A stretch of DNA of 64,000 nucleotides from Gnetum montanum. Taxonomy: Eukaryota > Streptophyta > Gnetopsida > Gnetales > Gnetaceae. The stretch spans positions 492,956 through 556,955 of the forward strand of contig MNCI01021551.1 in the NCBI GenBank assembly GCA_015680685.1, in the 5' to 3' direction. The first letter of the stretch is position 1. Each line of letters begins with the position of its first letter. Under the pieces are notes generated by a model that worked only from the letters and a program-made list of their open reading frames with translations, did no database searches and was not told where the DNA came from. Both the position numbers and the translations under genes were made by a program. Shown piece by piece: positions 48,601-60,600 of this stretch.

Positions 48601-51600
48601 TGGTTTCAAATAGATCTAATTGTTGCCAATATCGATTTAATTGACTGAAATATTGAGTGATAGACAAGTTTCCTTGGCGTAAGTCATGAAGAATCCCTTC
48701 TATCTCAAACGCCTATGTGGTGTCTTCTTTATCGGAGTAGGTTTCTCTTGTAGCCTCCCAAATCTCTTGGGTTGTTTCATAGAGCATGAAATCTTCTCCA
48801 ATGTCGTTTGTCATTGAGTTGATCAACCAACACATAACCATGTTATTTTTAGCCTTCCAACTTTGGTACTTTGGATCTTCCTTTGTCGATTGAGTAGCTA
48901 CTCTAGTGAGATAGTTGTCTTTGCCCTTGCCGCACACGAACATCATAACTAAATGGGACTGTTAAAGATAATTCTATCCATTTAGCGTGTGACTCGTGAT
49001 GAGGATATTAGAATTTGCTGAACCATTGTTAGTGCTCAAAATCGGGTTGCTATTAGGAGTGGAGGTGACATTTGATACTGTTGTGGATGTAGCCATGAGG
49101 ATGGAAAGAGATATAACAAGGAGAGAAATGAACTGCTGTAACGGGAGAATGAGAGCCAACATTTGCTTTCGTTGGAAGAGAGAGGGAAAGAAAATTCAAC
49201 AATGCTGGTGATGAGCACATGTTTGATGCTATTGGTGAAAAGGAAAAATTCATTGTCGCTGAAGGAGAAGAGAGTGAGATGAATGGAAGAGAGTTGAATA
49301 GGAGAGGACCAAATGGTTGAGGATAGAATAGCTTAAGAAATTCTCTGATACCATGTAGTTATTCAGAGAAGTAGAGAAATTGAATTTTTATTCCTTGATT
49401 TTTGAGTGTTACAATGAGCCCTTTTTATACATGAATATGGATACTATTTTTAGAAGGAATCATTAGAAATCCTTGATTATGGGAAAAAACAAATCACCAT
49501 AAAATTAGGAACCATAAAATTAGGAAATTTGCCTTTAAAAAATTGGATTTGGGATGACAACAAATCCCATTAAATTAGGAAACTACCAATAAGAATTATA
49601 GTTGTAAACAACCCTTAAAAATTGATCTGGATTTCCACATACCAAGCTTGGACATTGTGATGGATTATCATGGTTCCAAAACTTTGAAATCTTCATTATC
49701 AAATTTTGCTAGCTTCATGTTTTCACATTGAGAGAAATGTAGGCTTGAACAAAGGACCATTTAACAATGATTTGGGACATGACAACTTTCTTGAAAACCT
49801 TTCAAAAATTGACCAAAAATGCATAACAAAATAGAACATGTGTATTTCACTTTCCATTATGCAAAGACACAAAGAAAATCATCAATATGCATAGCTTCTT
49901 TTTATTTTTAAATGAGTACTCAATCAACGCTATGGCTATCCAGTTGTCTGTAGTACCCTTAATAACTACCCTCTAAAGATTAGTATAATTTTTCTTCTTC
50001 AATCCTCTTAAAGCATGGGATTATACCTACATTGGCAACTAATAAGGATGCGACATAGGGCTACATATGTCCTTCCTTCATTAGACTTAACAAGTTGTTG
50101 ATGGGATGAGACCTTGGCACTTCTCATAATCCTAAGGGTTGATGCATTTATTGCATATCATCTATCTTTAATAGCACTATGATACCTTAAAAACTAGCTT
50201 CGACCAAGGTTATGGCTAATGCTTCCCATCACTTGTGAAGCTAGAAAACATCAAACATTTGTGTGACTCACTTGTTTCAAGTTTCATTTTACAAGCATCA
50301 CCAATAGATGTTGTTGGATGTACTCCTAATCCTCCATTATGATTTTGCCATACAAGATCATTAAATTTATAATAGGCTTCAAACAATGACTAGAAATAAA
50401 AAAATTTATAGGTTTTAGCAACTTTTCCCATGCAATGTGGTGTTGCATTCCCATGAGGGCCATCCAACTCGAAGAATCTTGTCACCATCCGATCGTGAGT
50501 TGGGTTATCTTCGGGTTCTAAACTACACAAACAAAGCTTAGCTGAATCATCATTTTTGGACTACACTTGGATATACCCCCAAGATAGGTGATTAGGGATT
50601 GTACGTGAGGTGGGTACATTGTAGGACCCCCTAATAACCACCCTCTAAAGATCAATATAATTTTTTTTTCTTTAATAATTGTCCTAAAACATGGTATTAT
50701 GCTTACATTAGCAACTAAAAGATGTAACTAATAATGATGGGTTGATTACAGGGCCTACATAGCTTCTTTCTTTATTAGAATTAACAAGTTGTTGACAGGA
50801 TGAGACCTTGCCACTTTTCATAATTCTAAGGATTGATGCATCTATTGCATATCATCTATCTTTAGGAGCACTATGATACCTTAAAAACTAGCATCATCCA
50901 AGGGGATTGCTAACACTTTGCATCAATTGCAAAGTTAGAAAACATTAAATACTAGTGTGACTCACTTGTTTCAAGTTTCATTTTACAAACAACACCATGT
51001 GCTGGGATGTACTCTTAGTCCTTCATTATGTTTTTGTCATACAAGATCATTTAATCTATAATAAGCTTCATACAATGGTTGGGAATAAAAAATGTTTAGG
51101 TTTCAACAACTTTGCCCATGCAATGTGGTGTTGCATTCCCACATTGAGAGCCATCCAACTCAAAGAATCTAGTCACCATCTAGCCATGAGTTGGGTTATC
51201 TTTGGGTTCTAAACTACATAAACAAGACTTGGCTCAACCATCATTTTTGGCCTACACCTCAATATACACCCAAGATAGGTGATCAAGGATTGTATGTGAC
51301 GTGGGCACACTGATGAATGGTGCATTTGTCATTGAAAACCTTTAGGGGTTATGCAACTCAACCCCCTTTGGTCCATTTGCTTAAGATATTAAGCCGAAGT
51401 AAAGTGTATGTATGGGTAGAGTTGGATAGTGGTATTCCTCGCTGCATCAAAGGTAGGGTGTATGCAAAATAAATAAACAATGCAACCCATCCATTCAAGG
51501 TATGGGATGAATATATTATTATTAAAATAATTTATTAATGATCCCTAAAATACTACATGCTTGACATAATGCACACCAATCAAATGCATCATCGACCTAA

Positions 51601-54600
51601 TTAATAATTGTGAGTTTAGGTGAATTTGTTATCCATATGCCAAAAGGGCTTCTAATCATAATTCATGTGAGTTAATTTTATGGAAAACAAATAACTGTAC
51701 ATGACCACATATATATTTTCTTTCTTTTCTTTGCACAAATAAAAGAATATAATTGCTAATAAATAAATGGGGACCGATAAAAGGGATAAAATAGAGACCG
51801 GTAAAGAGGAATATTTGGCAACAAGGCCATGGTGCTCTACACGCCTAGGGGAGTGGGGCCAGCCTGACTGACCCAAGAGCGCCTAGGGGAGTGGGGTCAG
51901 CCACATTGACCCAAGCTATACTGATGTACAGCTTCATTTTTTTGGAATTAATAACAGCTCGAATTTCTTCCAAAAAAAATGGCGTTAGCATATTGAAGAA
52001 AAATTAAATAAACAATATTTACTTTTCATGAGAGGAAAACCTAACTATGACAAAATACACAAAACACTCATGTAATAAAAGACTTATTCCAAGGAGACTT
52101 CTAGGCTTCCAAGATGCAATATTTTCATTAGACAAATGAAGGAAGTAACTATGCATCTCAAAGTGTATTTTAAATGCCATATAAGAACTAGCTCACATCA
52201 TACAATAGAGAGAGTTACAATAGGTAGGGTTTCTTTTCAATGAAACAATTAGCCAATATTTTCCTCCATTTTCAGGTATCCAAAATTGGGCAAACAAAGT
52301 CTGAAAGTAGGGACTGAATTTTTAGAAATCAATATGTGTTCAAGTGAGATGGAGGGCCTGAAAATAAATCTGAAATTATAACCTACACAGTGGTATTTGA
52401 CAAGGTTTTGTTTTGTTTTTCCTCTCAGCCTAAGGTATCTTTCAGGCTCTGCAATATCAATAATTGGGAGATAAAATCTTGGGAAATAGATTACCAGTCA
52501 TTAAAATAATAATAATGATAGTAACAGTTCCTTATCCTTTTTTTTTTCAGGCTAAAACAGAGAGTAGCTAGTTTCTAAATTCCCTTAAAATAAAAGAGAG
52601 AGAAACAGAGGCAGATTCTATGTGTGATGGTTGATATTTCCATTTTTACCATTATCTAAGAAATTAGAAAGTGGTAAATGCTAGATAATAACCCAGAAAA
52701 ATAAAAGACATGGAAAAAGAAAAAGAATGGCAGTCTCTATACTAGGGCCAGACATTGTTAAGTAATCAAAAATTTAATTTTCTGGAGTAGAAAACAAACA
52801 AAATCTCATGTGCTCATGTGCCATATCAAAAGGAGAAACAACAATAAAATCTGATGTACACTAAGCTTGAACACCATGATGGATTAACATGGTTCCAAAT
52901 TTTGACATATTGATTATTAAATTTTCCAGCCTCATGTTTTCATGTTAAGAGAAATGTAGGCTTGAACAGAGGACCATGTAACAATGATTTGGGACAAGAC
53001 AACTTTCTTAAAAACCCCTCAAATTGACCCAAAAATGATCAACAAAACAAAACATGTGCACTTAACAAATGGACACCAAAAATCCTCAATATGCATAGAT
53101 TATTTTTAATTTTAAAATGAGTACTCAATATACTCTTTGTCCATTTAGCTATGATATACCAAGTCTCTCCAACCCTACAACATCTTGTAGCCCACACAAG
53201 AAGAATACTAGGGTTAGATAAAATTATGGGGGCTAACACCATCAAGCACCTCCAAGAACTAAGCCGTTATAGCTCACGCAAGAGATCACTAGCCTTAGAT
53301 AGAATGATTGGTTTGTTTTGGGTGGGGGAGGGGAGCGGGGGGTGGTTGGTGTAGAGGGGTTGTGGGCAGGGGTGGCATTTTTTTTATAAAAAAAGATTTG
53401 AAAAACATGAAGTGCCAAGTGCACATGACAAAAAAAATGCTAACTTATAAGCCCAAAACATGCATGCCAAAAATCAGATCCAAGGCATATGAGAGACTCC
53501 ATGCATGACTCACAACTCACAAGAAATCTCACATGCCTTCATGAAATAATCCTCACTTGTCCAAGCCAATACAACTTCAAACACCTACTAAAAATCTTGT
53601 ACAACAAGGGTTTGGAATGCACACCTTTAAAGTTGAACTTGACCAATTTGGGGAGTGAGAAGATACCTTTATTTTGGGTTTTTGTCCAGCCAATAGCCTC
53701 AAGAAATCAGCTTCAAACTGCAAGTCCAAGGTGCTGGTAAAATACTCTCACAAAATCAGAGAAAAGTCCCTTGAATCAGGCAAACAGTCCCCAAAATTCA
53801 ATCATGAAAGCCTCCAATAGCAATAGCATAATCAACCTTCCAAGAGCTCACAAGACAACCTAAGAGATGGCTAAGAATAAGCAAGGGACAACTACTCTTT
53901 CTCTTTTCTCCTCAACTTCTCATCCCTCCAACTAGTGTAGTCTCTCCTTCGTTGGAAAAAGTGAAAATGATAGAAAACACCATCAATATTTATAGTATGG
54001 AGGAGACCCCAAGGCTTGGGTAAAGACTTGTACACAAAAGTTTACATAATGGGTAAATAGTAGACAACCCATTCTTCAAAAATCCTTTTTTATTCATGGC
54101 TTCATTCCTACTTGACTTGGACAAGCAAGCTTTCATGAGTGAGTGGACATGCAAGATTGACAATACTCAAGAGAGTGACATGGCCCCTATTAAATGAGTC
54201 ATTTGTTCCTTTTTCAGCCATTAATATGAAATGGACAATTTGCATATAAATAAAATAGATGTCATAGCATATATCATCATCCGACATTGACTTTTCTTAT
54301 GGCCCCACCTTTTGTTCTTGTTTAAGGTCACTTTTAAGTTTATATGCAATGAGGGTTTCTAATTTAGTTTTGGCCTTTTATCTATTCTACATTGCTTATA
54401 ATTTATCTAATAAAAATCATTGATCCCAAACTTTTTGTCCATCCAACATTTTAGACATGTTTAGCTGGTTGTAATGAGCACAAACATGCCATAACTACCA
54501 TACTATAAATGAATATTTTGATTAAAGCAAGGAAAACATGGTCCCATTGGGTGCTTTTTAATGGTTTAACATTAAAATCTTAAAATATAGGGCTTAATGA

Positions 54601-57600
54601 AAAACTAGTTGTAGATCTGTACTCAAGGTGTAAAGCTAAGTGAGCCTACCAAATTTGAGTGCAATTTGACAACTTTGAATTTTGATGTATTTTAATTAAT
54701 TAAATATTCAATATTTTCATAATTTTAACTAAATATCAAAATAAACCATGGATCTCCATTACTTTAACTTGTCAGTATTATTATAAAATAATGCTAGACT
54801 TTGCAGTTCTCATTATATATATATATATAACGTAAACTAATAAAAAATTACATAGAAATTATAAATAAATAGTAATTTTACTTATGTCACCCAAGAAAAG
54901 GTCTTCATATTACTAAGAAGGATTAGGCTTATCTACAAATATATATAAGTTTTAAAACAAATTAAATTTTAAGGTATTTAATTGAGTACTAAGGTCACAT
55001 ATACAAATGTGGGGCATTACAATATATTATTATTAAAATAAATAGTTAATGATCCCTAAAAATATTACATGCTTCACATAAGACACACCAATCAAATGCA
55101 TCATCCACCTAATTACTAACTTTGAGTTTAGGTGAATTGCTTATCCTAGGGTCAAAGGACTTTATTCATAATTCATGTTGGGTAATTTTATGGAAAGTAA
55201 ATAAACATACATGACTAACCGGGGGGGCACCTTAGGGAGGGGTGGTGCTCTCAAAGGTAGCCCTATGCAGTCAATGGTAGAGATTGTAGGTGGTAGTGCT
55301 ACTTTGGCAGGGGCCTTTTTAGTCTTCCTGGATTTAGGCAAAGTTGGGAGACCATCGGGCCTTGTGTCCTAGACAAAGAAGACACAGTTGGAAATTGACT
55401 TGGGGGTCCAAACAATCCTTCTGGAGATATACAAAAAGTGTTCATTTAGCAAGCCATGAGAATCCTCTCATGGAATTGCAGGGGATAGGGTACCCTTTAC
55501 AAAAGAAATACCCTAAAAGAAATGGTGTGGAGAGAACGCTGTGATGTTGTTTGTTTGTAGGAGACAAAGTTGCAACAACATGAATGTTATTGGTTATGCT
55601 AGCCTAATTGGTAGACACAGTCAGTGGCATGTCAAGGGAGGGTGGGGGGTTTGGCCTCCCTTTCCCATAGGCCTTTTGAGATCATCGATACATCCACATG
55701 GAGTATTACCATCCTCTTCCAACAGACAGGAATTTGGCTCACGAATTTCTATGGTATGCATAGGTGGGAGGAGCGGTTGCGAGAGTTGCAGAGAATAGCT
55801 ATGCTGATCTTGGATAAAGGGTAGTGGATCTTGATTGGGGATTTCAACTAGAGATTCTATGCATGGGAGAAGTTTGATGGGGGAACCCAAAAGCCTCCTA
55901 GGGCATAGTCTTTACTCTAGTTTTTGGAAGCTCATGACTTGATTGATGTGGACATCAGTGATTGTCAATTCATGTGGAGCAACGACCAAAAAGGCAAGGA
56001 TAAGGTCATGACAAGGATTGAGAAGGTGTGGGTTAGTTCAGTCTCGATGCTTGATCAGGGGATAGCTGTTCAAGGGAAGGAGTGTTTGGCTTCTGATCAT
56101 AGATCTTTGTTGTGCTATGTGGGTACTTTGGTGGTGGGGGGGACCTGTGCCTTTTCGATTCGAATGCTTTTGGCTAGACAAGCCTTGGATGTGACCATTA
56201 GTGGAGGAGGTTTGGAAGGATTACTCATCCCTGGTATGGATCTTCCCTGGACCCTAGTAAAACCCCTAGCAATTGCACAATTCTCCCTTGTACCATTTGC
56301 CCAACATTAAGAAGATGCACCATGGATTTGCCTCTATTGAACTCTAGTCCAATCTCTTTAGCCATTCAGACAAGATCCCAGCTAATAACAAGAACCTGAG
56401 GAATTGTGGCCCTAGAGAACAGGAACATATTGTTGGCATAGTGCTTCACCAGGCAATTCACACCCCCAACCTCTAGTCCTTTAAACCCTTTTGACATGCA
56501 ATACGTACTCATGGCATCCATAACAAGAATGAACAGATATGGTGATAGGGGGTCCCCTTGTTGTAACCCCTTGCTAGGGGAGGCGAACCTCCAAAGTTAC
56601 ACCCCCAAGATCCAAGGAGAACGTGCCCGATTACTGCATATGTAGACACAACTTCAAAAAATGTGGATGAAAGCCCTTATGCAACATGATTTCTTGCAAC
56701 ACACTCTAGGAGACCGTGTCATATGTCTTGGTGATGTCCAATTTCAAACACATACCAAGAAATTGAGTTAACTGAAGTGAGTGCATCACCTCCTGCACCA
56801 GAATAATTTGATCCTGCAAATATCTACGTTTGACAAAGCCTGCCTGTTGTTCCCTAACTAGCCCTTGCACTAGCGGTGCCAACCACACCACCAACATTTT
56901 TGAAAATAGCCGAAGCAAAGTGTTACACATCCCAATAGGGTGAAAGTGTGCCAAGCTCAAAAGGTTAGATGACTTGGGGATCAACACTAGCTAGGAGCAG
57001 TTAATCTCCTGTCTCACCTACCCCCACAATAGCATCTCATTAAACATGTCTAAAATATTCTTCCCCATCACATCATAAAAGGTCCAAAAGAACTCCATTG
57101 GCCACCCATCAGGATCTGGTGCCCTCCCCCCCCTTCATAGAGGCCAACACCCCCTCCAACTCGGTTTGAGTAAAGGGCACTAGCAACCTCCGATTATCCT
57201 CCTCCCCAAGCACCTGTGTAATATTGATGGAGATCGATTTCGTCTCCTGTTGTTGCTAGATTTTAGACCAATACTTTAGCAGAGCCTAGGAAATTGGCCG
57301 TTTCCCCTTCATGGTCTTCCCTTCCTCATTAATATAGGGTATTTGCTTGGCCAAACGAGCAAAATGAGCCACAACAAAAAGGAAATGCATATTTCTATCC
57401 CCCTCCTAGAGCCATCTTGCCCATCCCCTTTGCCTCCAATAGGCCTCCTCTTCCTTGTCTATTACATGAAGCTCCCTCAGCACCTCCCCCTTATCATCTT
57501 CTTGAGTTTGATTCAACTCTTGCTCCTTCTGAATTTGTTCCAGACACCGTAGGAGCTACCCCTGATTATACTGAAAAGAGTACTTGTCCTTTGATTTGAT

Positions 57601-60600
57601 TCCACAAATGTGGTGCTTAAGCAATGTCAACCCCTGTTTGAGGAAATCTCTGGGGTCACTATCCGGATGATAGGTCGCCTAAATATCTTCCACCAACGGT
57701 CTCAACCACGACTATTCAAATCTAAGCAGTCTGGGCTCCCTATCTTTTGAGGGACCTAACACACACACAAGAGGCCGATGATTTGAAGCAACTCTTTCTT
57801 TTTCAATGACGATCACCCCCTTATCCATGAGCATGCTCAAGCCCACCCATACCTGATCAATTTTGGTCATGAGCCTATCATGACCTTTTCTTTGATTGCA
57901 CCATGTGAATTGACATCCCCTAATCTCCACATCCACCAGCCCATGGGCTATCAAAAAATCCTGAAACTATTGATCCCTTGAAGGATCCAACGTATTCCCA
58001 TCAAACTTTTCCCACGTATGCAGTTGTTGGTTGAAATCCCCAACCAAGATCCATTGCCACCAATCAACAATTAGGGGTGCAATTTGTTCCAGCTTCCACA
58101 GGTGTTCCTCCCATTACTGAGCCCCATAGAAATTTGTAATCCATAAACCTTTATGATGAAGATGAATACTTATACTTCACTAGGACTCATCCACCACCCC
58201 GAAAGGCCACTTAGACAAGGTTGCTAAACCTCCAACCCTTCCTTGACATGGCATACAATGGGAGTGCCAACCTGGCCAATGCAACCAATGAAACTCTTGT
58301 TGCTAAACTTTGGTCTCCTGCAAACACACAACTTCACAATGCTCCTTAGCCATGATGTCTTGCAGGGTACGTCGCTTGAAGGGGGTACCCTCTTTCCTAT
58401 AGTTCCATGAGAGGATCCTCATGGTCTATTGAAAGATCAATGTTTATACACATCTTGGATGGTTCGCTAACTACGGAAACACCCTCCATTGTCGGTGATT
58501 TTTGGCCCACCCTAGGCACCACCCTTGCTGACGATTTTTGGCCCACCCTAGGCATCATGGGCTGGGGTTGACCCTATGCCTAGGATTTTTTTGCAATTTC
58601 TCCTAAGAAATATTCCGTTTTCTCAACCATTGAATTCTTTGAAAATACGACTTACATGCTTGTGAATCCTCAAGAACTAATTTAGAGAGAATTTGTCTTG
58701 CCTTGAGATATTTAAGCTATGAGTGTATGCAATAAATTGGTACAAGGCTTTTACTTTTAAAAGTAATAAATCACATTAAGATAATAGCATAGAGTAAGGT
58801 GTTTGCATCTTCACCTTTAACTCATCAAGCAGAAATGCTTTTTGTATTCTTTTGATAACTTTCCAAATTTTAGCATTGAGTCTATGATCTCAAACAACAC
58901 ATCCATACAATACAAAAGGATAGATGATAGTATGGAAAATTTGTTTTCCAACCTTCTAAGCCTGGAGTTTGAAATCATTGCACTTGTTTTTAAAAACATA
59001 GTCTAAAAACTTCTTGTAGTATATGAACCTTATAAATATCATTTACCTAGTAACACCTCTTTAAATAAAAGAAGAGATGATTTCAAACGCAATGAAGTAG
59101 GTAGAATAGTGGTATGCACTTAAAATAATAAATGAGAAGTTGAAGGTTCAATTCTCCTTCTTTATGAATTTTAACTATTGTTACTATTATTATGAAAATA
59201 CACTTAGAATTTTTTCACAAAGGCTGCACTCTACATGATGATTTATGCATGCCCATCGTCCATGGTCACATGCCTCCAATAATGAGCTATTTCGATTAAG
59301 TATATGATCTTCCTAGATGTCCTTCTCACTGCATAAGTTTTTCTGGTGATATGCAGACGACAACAGGGCCATATAATAATCGATTCCTGTAGGCATACAT
59401 GAATTCTTTTTGACTGAAATTTTGGAAGTATTATTTATTAAAAGGCATCTACATAGCCTGGCTGTTCTTTTAAGCATCCAGGATACTTTCTTGATGTAGT
59501 GTCCAAAACTAGTCTTGATTTTAAAGTCATGATATAATTGTAAAATGATTTTTTATAATACCATATCTCTAGACTTTTAAGATACTGGATATTGTACAAA
59601 TATGTTAGTATATTAAAATAATTATGATCACTTAAGATTCAAAATTATAATACAACATTTTTGGTGAGTGTGAGTTTACAAGAAAAATATGTATTCAATA
59701 TATCAAAGGCATGACTGAAAAAACGTTATCCATGCAACAAAGCACTCATTAAGTCAGTTGTATATCTAATATTAGTAGTTAAGTTTGAGTGTGCCCACCT
59801 CATTTGAAGTTTTGAGGTAATCCAACCACTTGGAAGAAAGCCTGATATCTACGTTTGGATATCTTCAAATATAATGCCTTTGGATGCTTACAAGATGTGA
59901 ATTTTCCATCATGAATGATTTGTTATCCCTATCAAAGCTTTGACATCATTACCATTTTGTTTTACCATTATGTGTCTTATGAATTTTAACTATTGAATCC
60001 TCCTCTTAGACATGAACCGAAAAGGGATAGCATTCAAGTTGATGTATTGAAGTCAAAGCTTCTCTCTGCCATGAATCTTTTTTTTGAGAAATGTTTAGGA
60101 AAAATTATATTAACGAAGAAAATCTTAGAAAAGACAGCAACCAAACAAGGGGGAACCCCTTGCCACAAAACAAGCTAGAGGATCAACCATCCCCCACTTG
60201 ACGCCTACGCAGACAAAGATCACACACCCCTAAGACTAGTCATCATAGGCAATTGACCCAACTAGCCAAAACACATGATCACCATAGGGCCCCGAGTTCC
60301 AAAAAGCCTTAGGACATGTCTCCAGCATCAGAGCCTCCACCATAGCTATGCACATGGGCAATTCACCCCCCTCATGCCCAGATTGGTGGGGAACAATTAG
60401 ACAGGGTTTGTCAAAGGGCGGTATATTCAGGATCAAGTTCTCTTGCTCTAGGAAGTTTTACACTCGCTCTAGCAAACGGGATATCCCAGCATGTGCATCA
60501 AGTTGGATATTTGGAAAGCTTATGATATTGTTAGTTGGGATGCTCTTGCTGAGATTATCCAATGAAAAGGTTTTGATCAGAGGTTTATTGCATTATGCAT

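Larger units (their letters stand above)
44004..49639 (-). mobile_element. Complete but defective Ty1/copia retrotransposon
   Basis: Two 286-base LTRs (44004-44289 and 49354-49639) are flanked by exact TACCA target copies (43999-44003, 49640-49644). On the minus strand: 5' LTR, primer site TGGTATCAGAG (initiator tRNA-Met type), gag, protease, integrase, reverse transcriptase, RNase H (copia order), polypurine tract TTGAGAGGGAG, 3' LTR. By eye the LTRs differ at about 20 positions (roughly 7 percent), so the insertion is old. Stops and frame shifts kill the polyprotein, and a GC-rich foreign segment (47161-47873) splits it. Confidence 0.95.

Noticed and set aside
60236-60436. Minus-strand ORF at the LINE junction
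   Set aside because: Antisense of the + LINE RT start; no independent family signal.
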